Shown here one piece after another: positions 1 through 8,141 of a stretch of DNA of 55,103 bases. The notes under the pieces are model-generated. The model was not told where the DNA came from. It was given only the letters and a program-made list of their open reading frames with translations, and did not search any database. This stretch comes from CAYVFC01 sp964450715 (GTDB lineage: Bacteria > Myxococcota_A > Polyangia > Polyangiales > JAFGIB01). Each line of letters starts with the position of its first letter. Within the stretch, counting starts at the first letter, position 1. Both the position numbers and the translations under genes were made by a program. Location of the stretch: NCBI GenBank assembly GCA_964450715.1, contig CAYVFC010000045.1, forward strand, positions 1-55,103. The letters run 5' to 3'.

Positions 1-108
1 ATAGCGCTCTCGACCGCAGGGAGAGATCTCTGCGGTTTTTCCTCCGGGCGCGCTCTCGATTGCGCTCCGCCGACGCGCCCGGTCTCGTCTCGTTTTTGCG
101 GTGAGTCC
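1..108. repeat. End of a MITE-like repeat (family A), left copy
   Basis: The first 108 bases match the reverse complement of 51538-51647 at roughly 90 percent by eye, with a small indel near the inner end. The copy stops at 94-108 with TTTTGCGGTGAGTCC, the same 15-mer that forms both termini of the element at 51538-51752. The window therefore opens inside one copy, whose other end lies outside. No coding sequence is seen. Confidence 0.8.
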
Positions 109-303
109 TTACTGAGTTTCTCTTCGGGTGATAGATCGCGGCGATTCGTTTCGCAAAGACGTTCGCCTGCTGCCATGTCATCTCGAGCGAAGCGAGAGAA
201 CTCGGATCACCGGAGATTTCTCGCTTCGCTCGAAATGACAACGGGCCGGCAGAAGAGGTCCGAGTCAGTACCTTGTCTCTTTACCCGAAGAGAAACTCAG
301 TAA
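109..303. repeat. MITE-like element with 21-bp terminal inverted repeats
   Basis: Positions 109-129 and 283-303 are a perfect 21-base inverted repeat (TTACTGAGTTTCTCTTCGGGT and its complement). Inside lies a second, nearly perfect inverted repeat (176-198 against 218-240) that begins TGTCAT and ends ATGACA. The 195-bp unit has no ORF and directly abuts family A at 108/109. It looks like a small non-autonomous element carrying a palindromic repeat; the transposase family is not identifiable from this sequence. Confidence 0.75.
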
Positions 304-382
304 TGACCGACGTGGAATGAAGCCGGGCGTGGGAAGAGATCCCTCGCTGCGTTCGGAATGACAGAGGCAGGGAGGCACGCTC

Positions 383-1198
383 TCAGGGAGCAGCCGAGGG
401 CATGGTTCCGATCAGGCCGACCATCAGGCCCAGGGAAGCGTCCTCGCCGCTGTTGGGGATATCGAAAGAGAGCTGAGTGATGAGCTCCAGGGGTTCGAAG
501 ATCATCAGGTTGTAGCCCAGGGCCACCGCGCCCAACTCGGTCTCTCCCTGCTCGTGATGAAAGGCCATGTCGTACTCGAGCAGCAGCTGGTGGATCTCGC
601 CCAGCGTCCAGTAGGCACCGGCGGTAAGGCCGGTGGACGGAGTCAGGGTATATTGTTCGTTCGACTCATCGACCGCGGGCGTGGAGAGGTCGTCGGGCTC
701 GGAATCGTCGCGGCCCGTCAGAGCTTCTTCCGCCCTCAGGTAAAAGCCGAACAGCGCCAGGTCGGGCTCCGCGTCCAGGTTGATCTCTACGGCCGGGGTG
801 AGGGCGAACTCTCCCGGGGCGTGACCGGCGTCGAGGAACAGGTCGAGATCGAAGTGGTCGGTATCCACGGGCGTGCCGAAGATGCCGAAGCAGACGCTGC
901 CCCCGCCGTTGCCGAAGGCCTCGTTGCTCTCGCCCGCCGCGGCGACGTACCCGGAGAAGCTCTCCATCACCCCCAAGCCCAGCAGCACCTCGGCCCAGAT
1001 GGTCTTCTCGTACTCTCCCAGTCCCAGGCCGTCGAAGCCCAGGTAGGCCTCGAAATCGGTAGCACCCACGTCGAAAACCTCTGTGGTGTCGGCCGCCAGA
1101 GCCGAGGTCGGCGCCACGGTCGCCAAGCCCGCCAGGAGCAGAAGCGCGTTGACGATGGTGTGGCTCGATCGCTTATTTGAAGTTTCTATCAGTTGCAT
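383..1198 (-). CDS. Exported beta-rich protein (probable outer-membrane barrel) of the metal uptake operon
   Basis: 271 residues, ATG at 1198 preceded by GGAAGGAAAG. An N-terminal hydrophobic segment ending in ALA-A is a signal peptide (about residues 1-31). The mature part shows alternating polar/non-polar strands and many Asp/Glu residues, including an Asp/His-rich stretch (DTDHFDLDLFLDAGH) and an FHHE motif, suggesting an outer-membrane beta-barrel or periplasmic beta-rich protein. It overlaps the cbiO-type gene by 10 bp, so it is very probably co-translated with the ECF transporter and may be the outer-membrane route or a metal-binding partner. The terminal residue is not the usual aromatic, so the barrel assignment is tentative. 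No named family recognised. Confidence 0.65.
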   Translation of the reverse strand: MQLIETSNKRSSHTIVNALLLLAGLATVAPTSALAADTTEVFDVGATDFEAYLGFDGLGLGEYEKTIWAEVLLGLGVMESFSGYVAAAGESNEAFGNGGGSVCFGIFGTPVDTDHFDLDLFLDAGHAPGEFALTPAVEINLDAEPDLALFGFYLRAEEALTGRDDSEPDDLSTPAVDESNEQYTLTPSTGLTAGAYWTLGEIHQLLLEYDMAFHHEQGETELGAVALGYNLMIFEPLELITQLSFDIPNSGEDASLGLMVGLIGTMPSAAP

Positions 1199-2001
1199 TC
1201 GGCGCTTTCCTTCCCGTTGTCTCGTTTCGATGAACCGCGCTCCCCGTTCGGCTCGCCGCCGCAGGCCGGGCAGGCCTGAAGCCGGAGCGGCAAGGCCAGG
1301 CCGCTGCGATCTAGCAGCGCGGCGTCCCGTAGAAGCGCGGCCGTCGGGCCGTCGGCCTCCACCCGCCCTTCCCGCAGCACGATGGTGCGGCCGCACAGAT
1401 CGAGCGCCATGTCCAGGTCGTGGGTGGCGATGATCTTGGTGTGCTCGAACGAGCGCAGCAGCTCGATGAGGATGCCGCGGCTGCGCGGATCGAGGCCCGC
1501 GGTAGGCTCGTCCATGATCAGGATATCCGGGGCCATGGAGAGCACGGTGGCGATGGCCACCGCGCGCTTCTCGCCGCCCGAGAGCTTGTAAGGGGGCCGG
1601 TCGCGCAGGTGCTCGGCGCCGACCGTCTGAAGCGCCCGCATGGCCCGGGCCTCGGCCTCGGCCGGGGGAAGCCCCAGGTTGAGCGGGCCGAAGGCCACGT
1701 CGTCGAAGACCGTGGGCATGAAGAGCTGGTCGTCCGGGTCCTGGAAGACCATGCCCACCGAGCGGCGCACGCCGGCCAGGGTGGCCGGGGTGATGGGGTA
1801 GTCGCCCACCCGCACGGTTCCCTGCTCGGGCGCCAGGCAGCCGTTCAGGTGCAGCAGCAGCGTCGACTTGCCGGCGCCGTTGGCGCCCACCAGGGCTACC
1901 GATTCGCCGTGCTCGATGCGAAAGCAGATCTCCTCGAGCGCCCTCGTGCCGTCCGGATAGGCGTAACAAAGACCAGTGGCCTGTACGATGTGGTGGCTCA
2001 T
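1189..2001 (-). CDS. cbiO: ECF-type cobalt/nickel transporter ATP-binding protein
   Basis: 270 residues; the ABC ATPase that powers group I energy-coupling-factor uptake of Ni2+ or Co2+ at the inner membrane. Walker A GANGAGKST at 39-47, Q-loop Gln87 in VFQDPDDQLF (the form typical of CbiO/EcfA), signature LSGGE at 140-144, Walker B ILIMDEP with Glu165, and switch His194. The ATG at 2001 overlaps the stop of the upstream cbiQ gene as ATGA, implying translational coupling. The C-terminus carries a short CPAC pair that could be a metal-binding tail; that is speculation. Could equally be called nikO, since sequence alone does not fix the metal. Confidence 0.93.
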   Translation of the reverse strand: MSHHIVQATGLCYAYPDGTRALEEICFRIEHGESVALVGANGAGKSTLLLHLNGCLAPEQGTVRVGDYPITPATLAGVRRSVGMVFQDPDDQLFMPTVFDDVAFGPLNLGLPPAEAEARAMRALQTVGAEHLRDRPPYKLSGGEKRAVAIATVLSMAPDILIMDEPTAGLDPRSRGILIELLRSFEHTKIIATHDLDMALDLCGRTIVLREGRVEADGPTAALLRDAALLDRSGLALPLRLQACPACGGEPNGERGSSKRDNGKESAECN

Positions 2002-2810
2002 GCCCAGGCTCCCAAGGCCAGTCGGCCCAGTAGATCGGGAAGGTCGAAGAGGCGTACGGCTGCGAAGAAAGCCCCCCAGCCCAGAACGAAGCCGGCGTCC
2101 ACCGCGCGGAAGCTGAGCGGCCGGATCAGCGGCATCTCGCCGGCGAACCCGCGGCAGCTCATGGCTTTCTGGATGCGCTCGGCCCGGTCCAGCGTGCGCA
2201 GCAGCAGCGTCCCGGCCATGGAGCCGAACAGGCCGAGCGGGGTGCCGCGGCGGTCGAAGGTTCGCAGCTTCTTGGCCCGCAACATGCGGCCGGTCTCGGC
2301 CACCAGCAGAAAGAGGTAGCGATAGAGGAACATGAGCTGCACCACGAAGACCCGGGGCGCCCCCAGCCGATCCAGGGAGGTGCATACCGCGTTGAATCCA
2401 GTCACCGCCACCAAGGCGATGGCGGCGGCCACGGTCAGGGCGAAGCGGGTGATGATGGAGAGATACGATATCCAGCCGCCCGAGATGGCGACGCCGTCCA
2501 CCACCATGCGCGTCTCGGTATCGAATACCGGGTTGAAAGCACCGATGATCAGGGCGAAGGGGGCGGCGATCAACAGCCGGCTAGCGAGGTAACCGAGGGG
2601 CACGCGGCCGACCAGGCAGAGCAGCAGCGGGTAGGCGGCCAGGGGCAGCAGGGTCACCACCTGGTAGCGGCCCGCCGAGGCCACGGCCAGCACGAAGAGC
2701 AGGGTGGTCACCAGCTTGGCGCGCGGGTCCAGGCGGTGCACGGGCGTGTCGGCGGCGGAGAGGGCGTCCAGCGCGCCCAGCCCCGACAAGATCGCGCGAT
2801 TGCCCGGCAT
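1998..2810 (-). CDS. cbiQ: ECF-type cobalt/nickel transporter transmembrane (T) component
   Basis: 270 residues with about five hydrophobic segments. The CbiQ/EcfT hallmark is visible in the C-terminal half: the coupling-helix motif A-M-S-C-R-G-F (Ala-Arg-Gly type) that docks on the ATPase. The N-terminal DPRAKL motif is also typical of the family. It sits between the cbiM-like gene (12-bp gap) and cbiO (4-bp overlap), giving the classical order M-Q-O. It links the substrate-binding CbiM protein to the ATPase. Start ATG at 2810. Confidence 0.92.
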   Translation of the reverse strand: MPGNRAILSGLGALDALSAADTPVHRLDPRAKLVTTLLFVLAVASAGRYQVVTLLPLAAYPLLLCLVGRVPLGYLASRLLIAAPFALIIGAFNPVFDTETRMVVDGVAISGGWISYLSIITRFALTVAAAIALVAVTGFNAVCTSLDRLGAPRVFVVQLMFLYRYLFLLVAETGRMLRAKKLRTFDRRGTPLGLFGSMAGTLLLRTLDRAERIQKAMSCRGFAGEMPLIRPLSFRAVDAGFVLGWGAFFAAVRLFDLPDLLGRLALGAWA

Positions 2811-2822
2811 GGCTCGGCTCCC

Positions 2823-3905
2823 TCAGCCCTTTTTCACGGCCGGGGAGAGACGCCGGATAGCCAGGCCGATCAAGCCGGCAAAGAGCAGGGTCAAGGCCGC
2901 GCCGACCGCGCCCGCCAGGCTGGTCCCGGCGTCGACCGCGGGCCAGGCCTCTTCCGCCTCGCTCGCCGCTGTCACCGCGTGGTGCCCGACCCCTTTCGTC
3001 GAGGGCTCGGCAGCGGGCTCGGCTTCCGGCAAGCCGTAGTCGGGGAGAAATGAGACCCGTTCCTGCAACGAGGCCAGCAGACCGTGGGGCCCTGCCTCCG
3101 GCGCCTCCAGTTCGCCCTGCCCGGACGTTTTCTCCATGGCCCACTCCAGGCCGTCGGGGCTGGCCGAGGCGAACCAGCTCAACAACACGCCCACCGCGAG
3201 CGCGGCTAGCGCAAACCCGGCCAGCAAGCGGGCGGGCGCCTTGCCGTTCGCCGCCTCTTCACCCGACGCCGCTCGGATGACCTCGGGTCGCGCCTGCCAG
3301 ACAAAGAGCAGTACCGCGGCCGTGGCCAACCCCTCCACCAGTCCTATGGCCAGGTGGATGGGCTGCATCACCAGGACGAAAGCGCCAAAGGGCAACGCCG
3401 ATATCCCGGAAAGCACGGTTTCCATCACCACGGCGAAGGCGCCCAGCTGCAGCCCGACCATCGCGGCCACGACCGAAGCCGCGATCAAGCGCGGCCGGCT
3501 GGGCCGGGCTCCGGCCAGGGGGCGGAACAGGAGCGGATAGGCGACGAAACAGGGAAAGAAACCCAGGTTGAAGATGTTGCAGCCGAGGGCGAGCAACCCC
3601 CCGTCCGCGAAGAAGAGCGCCTGCACGGTGAGGATGGAGGCCATGGCCAGGAAAGCGGCGTGCGGTCCCAGCAGCGCCGCCAGCATCAGCCCGCCCCCCA
3701 GGTGCCCGCTCGACCCGGTGGCCGGTATGGAAAAGTTGATCATCTGCGCCGCGAAGACGAAGGCGGCGGTGACCCCCATCAGCGGCGCATTGGTCTGCTC
3801 GATCGATCGGCGCAGCTTGCTGGAGCTGTATCCGGCCAGCGCCGCGCTGGCCGCCCAGCCTGCGCCGCCGACCGCGGGGGTGATGAGTGCGTCTGCCATG
3901 TGCAT
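2823..3905 (-). CDS. cbiM: Cobalt/nickel ECF substrate-specific component, CbiM fused to a CbiN/PDGLE-like domain
   Basis: 360 residues. The N-terminus MHMADAL is diagnostic: in CbiM/NikM the free N-terminus and His2 take part in metal coordination. About seven membrane segments fill residues 10-245, including the GSSGHLGGG loop. The C-terminal part (from about 250) has SPDGLEWA, the PDGLE motif of NikN/CbiN-like modules, and one more membrane segment, so the M and N components are fused. The ATG at 3905 has GAGGAG upstream. First gene of the operon M-Q-O-barrel. Ni versus Co cannot be read from the protein; the NikR-like sites upstream favour nickel. Confidence 0.93.
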   Translation of the reverse strand: MHMADALITPAVGGAGWAASAALAGYSSSKLRRSIEQTNAPLMGVTAAFVFAAQMINFSIPATGSSGHLGGGLMLAALLGPHAAFLAMASILTVQALFFADGGLLALGCNIFNLGFFPCFVAYPLLFRPLAGARPSRPRLIAASVVAAMVGLQLGAFAVVMETVLSGISALPFGAFVLVMQPIHLAIGLVEGLATAAVLLFVWQARPEVIRAASGEEAANGKAPARLLAGFALAALAVGVLLSWFASASPDGLEWAMEKTSGQGELEAPEAGPHGLLASLQERVSFLPDYGLPEAEPAAEPSTKGVGHHAVTAASEAEEAWPAVDAGTSLAGAVGAALTLLFAGLIGLAIRRLSPAVKKG

Positions 3906-3967
3906 CGTGGTGTCTCCTCGACCGCGAGCGTCCCGCGCGCCTTTGCCCGTCGCGCCGCCGGTCGCCC

Positions 3968-3996
3968 GGTACCACGATTCTCATAATCGTAACACC
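3968..3996. promoter_or_regulatory. Palindromic operator-like site upstream of cbiM (NikR-like, site 1)
   Basis: A 29-base palindrome GGTnnnACGATT-N5-AATCGTnnnACC, with the 6+6 core exact. Read as 7-mers it is GTACCAC-N13-GTAACAC, close to the GTGTTAC-N13/14-GTAACAC pattern I recall being described for NikR in deltaproteobacteria. It lies about 65-90 bp before the cbiM start, where a repressor of the metal-uptake operon would bind. Binding by NikR is inference; no nikR gene is in the window. Confidence 0.5.
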
Positions 3997-4035
3997 CGGG
4001 CCGCGCAAGGAAAAAACAGCCGCCGGCCGCCCTGG

Positions 4036-4062
4036 ATGTTACTTTTTTCATAGTCATAATAC
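4036..4062. promoter_or_regulatory. Second NikR-like site upstream of cbiM
   Basis: ATGTTAC-N13-ATAATAC, the same spacing as site 1 and centred 67 bp from it. The 20-mers at 3981-4000 and 4048-4067 agree at 17 of 20 positions, and both are followed six bases later by GCAAGG, so the two are also direct copies. Two tandem sites ahead of an ECF metal transporter suggest cooperative metal-dependent repression. Confidence 0.42.
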
Positions 4063-4216
4063 CCGGGAGATGCAAGGGCAGCCCCTCGGGGAGGCCGCCG
4101 CTCGAAGCCGCCACCGGGTCCCCGCATCGGCACAATCGGTAGGTAGCCCGGGGATTTGAAGGAATGCATACTGGGAAGCGTCCCTGCGGGAGCAGCGCGG
4201 ACGAGGGGAGGTGTGC

Positions 4217-5365
4217 GTGGATCACCCGGTATCGAAAACCTCATTGCTGTTTCTTGCGGCGTGCGTCGTAGCGAGCGCGATCGGATGCGACAGCGGAGAC
4301 GATGACGACCGGTCGAACGGCGGCGCGGCCGACGCCGCGGTCGGCCCGGACGGCTCCGGAGGCAGCGGCGGCTCGGGAGGATCGTCGGGAGGCGGAGCGA
4401 GCGGCTCCGGGGGTACATCCGGCAGCGGCGGGGATCCGCCGGAAGAGACCCCGATCGGCGGGCCCTCGACCTGGGATCCTCCTCTCGAAATCCCGCCCGC
4501 CTGGGATACGCCGAGCGGCTGCGGCTCGCTGGGCGAGCCCTGTCAGGGCGGCGGGTGCGAGGGGGACGCCATGTGCAACTACGATATCAACATCTGCGTG
4601 CCGCCGCGCATGAACCCCATCAACAACTTCGGTTGCGACAACGATTGCCCGCGCGACTACCCCTACTGCCTGCACTACTCCTGTATGACCTTCCAGGAGG
4701 CTTCCTGCTTCTGCAACGGCTCGCTCGGCTCGCAGGACCCCAGGTGTGGGGACGGACCGGCGTTCGCCCTGGAGATGTGCGTGAGCGAGGGGGCGAGCTG
4801 CGAGACGGACTCGGACTGCTGCGGGACCCGGGTCTGCCTCGACCAGGGACGGGGCAGGTTGCGCTGCAGCCAGACCTGTAGCGACGACTCCGAGTGCGAG
4901 AGCGGCTGCTGTGCCGATTACCTGGAGATCGGCACGGCGATCTGCGCCGCGGCGGAAGAGTGCGAGAGCCCCTGCAAGAGGAGCGGCGAGATCTGCCAGG
5001 AGGATTCCGAGTGCTGCCTGTCGGAGTGTGTCACGGGCACGGAGAACCCGGATTTCGTGGGTTGCCGGGCCGGGTGCAACCGGGACGAGGACTGCGCCAC
5101 CGGCTGCTGCCAGGTCTACAGCAACGCCACCTGGGGGTTCTGCGTGGTGGCCAAGTACTGCGGTTGCGGAGCCGAGGGTGCAGCATGCGGGATGTACGAG
5201 CCGGCCTGCTGCGAGGACCACGAGTGCACCAGCACGGACGCGGAGGGCGAGTTCACCTGCAAGCCGCATTGCCAGCAGCACAGCGACTGCCCCAGCAATT
5301 GCTGCGTGCCCATTCGGGATACGGACTTCAGCGTCTGCTACGACGCCAGCTACTGCGGCGGTTGA
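4217..5365 (+). CDS. Cys-rich surface lipoprotein with Gly/Ser linker
   Basis: 382 residues from GTG 4217, chosen because AGGGGAGG lies five bases upstream; the in-frame GTG at 4211 is too close to that site. A signal peptide ends in a lipobox-like S-A-I-G-C, followed by an Asp run (Gly-Asp-Asp-Asp-Asp) and a low-complexity GSGGSGG linker (about residues 45-80). The rest has about 50 cysteines in repeats of the type C-x5-DCC or SECESGCC spaced by 20-40 residues, as in the Cys-rich lipoproteins of Myxococcota. No catalytic motif. Probably a disulfide-stabilised extracellular or periplasmic protein of unknown role; monocistronic. Confidence 0.78.
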   Translation: MDHPVSKTSLLFLAACVVASAIGCDSGDDDDRSNGGAADAAVGPDGSGGSGGSGGSSGGGASGSGGTSGSGGDPPEETPIGGPSTWDPPLEIPPAWDTPSGCGSLGEPCQGGGCEGDAMCNYDINICVPPRMNPINNFGCDNDCPRDYPYCLHYSCMTFQEASCFCNGSLGSQDPRCGDGPAFALEMCVSEGASCETDSDCCGTRVCLDQGRGRLRCSQTCSDDSECESGCCADYLEIGTAICAAAEECESPCKRSGEICQEDSECCLSECVTGTENPDFVGCRAGCNRDEDCATGCCQVYSNATWGFCVVAKYCGCGAEGAACGMYEPACCEDHECTSTDAEGEFTCKPHCQQHSDCPSNCCVPIRDTDFSVCYDASYCGG

Positions 5366-5410
5366 CCGTCGGCGGCAGGCAGAGCGCGGCCTCATCTCGA
5401 ACGAAGAAGA

Positions 5411-5472
5411 TGTCATCTCGAACCACGTGAGAGATCTCTATCGGGAGATTTCTCCCTACGGTCGAAATGACA
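5411..5472. repeat. TGTCAT-type palindromic repeat
   Basis: Starts TGTCATCTCGAAC and ends GGTCGAAATGACA, matching the ends of the repeat at 176-240 (TGTCATCTCGAG...CTCGAAATGACA) with a different centre. Together with half copies at 336-362 and 7850-7880 it forms a dispersed short palindromic family. This copy lies between two plus-strand genes, just before the start of the DUF5916-type gene. Confidence 0.7.
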
Positions 5473-5541
5473 TGGGCTGCGGCGGCGGCTTGCTTTTTCC
5501 TGGCCAGACGGCGTTTACTCGCCACGGCACCATCGGTCACC

Positions 5542-7827
5542 ATGCGCATCAATGGTTCAAAGGCCCGGGCGGCATTCGTCGCGCTGCTGGTGTTCGGCGG
5601 AATCACCGTCCCGGGCGCCACACGAGCCGAGGAGAAGAAGAAGCTAAGGGCGCACCCGCGCGGCGAGGCCCGGGTCGTGATCGACGGACGGCTGGACGAG
5701 CCGGTCTGGAAGGAAGCGCCAGCGGCCCGCGACTTTGTCGAGCGGCTGCCCCGGCCGCTGGCCCGGCCGCCGGTCGAGACCGCGGTGCGGGTGCTCTACG
5801 ATCGCGACGCCCTGTACGTGGGCGTGCGCTGCGGGCTGCTACCCGGCGAGGTGCCGCGCGCCGATACGCTGGCGCGGGACAGCACGCTTATCTGGTACGA
5901 CGAGGCGGTGACCATCAAGTTCGACGTGCACCACGACCGGCGCAACACCGTGGGAGTGGCGCTGAACCCGGCCGGTACCCAGGTCGACTACCTGGCCATC
6001 GAGAACGGTCGGGTGTTTCGCGTGGAGTATGACGCGGTCTGGGAGTCCGAGACCCACGTGGGCGAGGATTTCTGGTCGGTCGAGGTGCGGCTGCCGGTGG
6101 CCGCGCTGGGGCTTCCGCCGGTCCAAGGCGAGCGCGTGATCGGCTTCAACATCGCCCGCGACCACAACTACAGGTGGGCGGACTACGACTGGTCGCACCT
6201 GGCGCCCGAGTTCGGCCCCTGGTCGGCCGTGCACTACGGGGAGCTGCACGGCGTACGCGACATCGCCACCGGGCAGCCCTTCATGCTCATGCCCTACCTG
6301 CTGGTGGGCTACCCGCCGCCCGATCCGGTCGAGCTCTGGGACCTGCCGGTTCGCGCCAAGGCGGGCGGCGACGCGCGGCTGCGGGTGGCGGACAACACCT
6401 GGACCGAGCTCACGCTGCTGACCGACTTCGCGCAGGTGGAGGTGGACAACCAGGTGGTGAGCTTGGACCGCTACCCCCTCTTCTTCCCGGAACGGCGCCC
6501 CTTTTTCCTGACCGGGCTGGAGGTCTTCGACTTCGGCGAGCCCGAGGTGGCGCAGCTGTTTCACTCGCGGCGCATCGGCCTGGACGCGGATCGCGAGCCC
6601 GTTCCGGTGCTGGGAGGGTTCAAGCTCTACGGCAACGCGGGCGTTTTCGAGTACGGCCTGCTGGACGTGGTGACCGACGATACCTACCGGCGGTCGCTGG
6701 ACGAAGACGGAATGCTGGTGGAGGAGGGGATGCGCGGCGCCAACTTCGCCCTGGGTCGGGCACGGGCCAACCTGGGCAAGCCCGGGCACCTGGGCTTCCT
6801 GCTGGGGTCGCGCCATTTCCTCGAGCTACCCTTGAGGGAAAGCGAGGCTCCCTTTGCGGTCGAGCCCCATTTCACCTTTGGCGTCGACGCCCTCGCCCGC
6901 ACCCTATCCCGGCGGCTGGAGCTGTCGGGCTTTGCCGCGGTCACCCACAGGGAGCAGCTGCCCGAGACCCGGGAGCAGTTTCTGAATAAGATCGAACAGG
7001 GAGAGGCCGCGCAGGCACAGGTGCGCTACCTGGGCGAGGTGCTGCAGCCGAAGCTCACCTCGCTCGTCGTATCCGAGAAGTTCGATCCGCAGATCGGCTT
7101 CGTGCGTAAGAAGGGGGTCTGGCGCAACGCCGCCGAGCTGCCGGTGGTCTGGCGTACCTGGGAGCTCGGTTTGCAGAGCCTGACCTTCACCCCGGCGCTG
7201 ACCTACGAGCACACGGTCGAGGTTGATGCCCTGCTGCATAGGGAGAGCAAGGGCATGGTCGAGGCGCTCTGGGCCAGCGGCTGGGAGCTGGAGCTGGAGG
7301 GGCGCCACCTGGTCGACGTGGTACAACAGCAGTTCGAGCTGTTACCCGATGTAATCGTCCCCGCCGGTCGCTACCAGGGCGGCGCCGGGCGCGGCAAGCT
7401 CATCTCGCCGCCGGGGCGCAATCCGAGCTTCGATCTGCAATACGAGATCAACGGCGCCTTCTTCGGCGGCACCGGCCACACGCTGACCGGAAACGGCACG
7501 CTCTACCTGGGGCCGCACCTGCGCCTGGGGGCGGGCAGCGTGCTGGCCTTCTTACGCCTGCCGGACTACCCCCGGCAACGTACGCTCGCGGTCAACGGCA
7601 GGGTGAGCGTCCTCCCCTCTACCCTGGTGTCGCAAGACCTGATCTTCCAGCTCAACACCGTGACCCGGCAGCTGGTCGCCCAGGCCCGGCTACGCTGGCG
7701 CTACCTGCCCGGCAGCGACTTATTCGTCGTATACCAGGAGACCATCTCCTACGCGAATCCCGACCGGCTGAGCGGCGAGCGCAGCTTCACCCTCAAGGCC
7801 TCCTACCGGTACGACACGGTGCTCTGA
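5542..7827 (+). CDS. CBM9-like / DUF5916-type outer-membrane-associated protein
   Basis: 761 residues from ATG 5542; an upstream in-frame start at 5467 would lie in a palindromic repeat and disrupt the signal peptide (about residues 1-30, ending TRA-E). Residues 40-220 match the carbohydrate-binding family 9-like fold (motifs IDGRLDEPVW, YDRDALYVGVRC and WSVEVRLP). Residues 230-760 resemble DUF5916, with VDNQVVSLDRYPLFFPERRPFF and later repeated amphipathic strands, probably a large beta-barrel. Family members are predicted surface proteins without proven enzymatic function. The gene stands alone between repeats. Confidence is good for the family, low for the role. Confidence 0.82.
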   Translation: MRINGSKARAAFVALLVFGGITVPGATRAEEKKKLRAHPRGEARVVIDGRLDEPVWKEAPAARDFVERLPRPLARPPVETAVRVLYDRDALYVGVRCGLLPGEVPRADTLARDSTLIWYDEAVTIKFDVHHDRRNTVGVALNPAGTQVDYLAIENGRVFRVEYDAVWESETHVGEDFWSVEVRLPVAALGLPPVQGERVIGFNIARDHNYRWADYDWSHLAPEFGPWSAVHYGELHGVRDIATGQPFMLMPYLLVGYPPPDPVELWDLPVRAKAGGDARLRVADNTWTELTLLTDFAQVEVDNQVVSLDRYPLFFPERRPFFLTGLEVFDFGEPEVAQLFHSRRIGLDADREPVPVLGGFKLYGNAGVFEYGLLDVVTDDTYRRSLDEDGMLVEEGMRGANFALGRARANLGKPGHLGFLLGSRHFLELPLRESEAPFAVEPHFTFGVDALARTLSRRLELSGFAAVTHREQLPETREQFLNKIEQGEAAQAQVRYLGEVLQPKLTSLVVSEKFDPQIGFVRKKGVWRNAAELPVVWRTWELGLQSLTFTPALTYEHTVEVDALLHRESKGMVEALWASGWELELEGRHLVDVVQQQFELLPDVIVPAGRYQGGAGRGKLISPPGRNPSFDLQYEINGAFFGGTGHTLTGNGTLYLGPHLRLGAGSVLAFLRLPDYPRQRTLAVNGRVSVLPSTLVSQDLIFQLNTVTRQLVAQARLRWRYLPGSDLFVVYQETISYANPDRLSGERSFTLKASYRYDTVL

Positions 7828-8141
7828 GGCCGAGGCGGCTCTATCGCCGAAGGAGATTTCTCCCTGCGGTCGAAATGGCAGCGGGTTGCGGTCAAAATGG
7901 CCGCGGAGGGCGTGGCGTCCCGTGGCTACGACGCGATATTCCGGTGCTTGTCGCGAACAGGCACGGTCCTCAACCGAAAATCCGATCACGACGTTCTATT
8001 TTCGCTATCGCCGTTTGCGAAAACCGCAAGCGCTCCCCCTCGATTTTCGCCTTTTACTCGGACGTGCCGGAGCAACTGGTTGACCCATCGGACCCCGGAC
8101 GTTACCATAACTACACTATTCGAAAACGGAGGATAGAACCG
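7828..8141. other. Intergenic region with a half repeat
   Basis: Apart from a half copy of the TGTCAT-type repeat at 7850-7880 (GGAGATTTC...GGTCGAAATGGCA) I see nothing recognisable. Open frames here read through without a convincing start. The last bases carry the GGAGGA at 8128-8133 that serves the TTG start at 8142. Confidence 0.6.

Larger units (their letters stand above)
1..382. other. Non-coding region made of repeats
   Basis: The stretch before the first gene holds the family A end (1-108), the nested inverted-repeat element (109-303) and a half copy of the TGTCAT-type repeat at about 336-362. I see no plausible gene, RNA or promoter. It is also the downstream flank of the minus-strand metal-uptake operon that ends at 383. 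Confidence 0.7.
3906..4216. other. Divergent intergenic region between the metal operon and a lipoprotein gene
   Basis: Besides the two palindromic sites (3968-4062) I see no gene. No cobalamin-riboswitch B12 box is recognisable. The part nearest the plus-strand gene (4150-4216) shows a GGGGAGG ribosome-binding sequence ahead of the GTG at 4217. Confidence 0.6.

Noticed and set aside
383..1969. A 528-residue fusion ORF covering both the exported protein and the antisense-free upstream part
   Set aside because: Its N-terminal half is an out-of-frame reading of the cbiO gene; the real protein starts at 1198 with its own signal peptide and ribosome-binding site.
3906..4216. Cobalamin riboswitch ahead of the CbiM-like gene
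   Set aside because: No B12-box-like sequence or multi-helix pattern is recognisable on either strand; the only clear structure is the pair of NikR-like palindromes.
4241..5416. 391-codon antisense ORF over the first Cys-rich lipoprotein
   Set aside because: Composition is a mirror of the Cys-rich gene in a GC-rich frame, with no signal or domain.
5467..5541. Upstream start for the DUF5916-type protein
   Set aside because: The extra residues are encoded by a palindromic repeat and would displace the signal peptide; ATG 5542 fits better.
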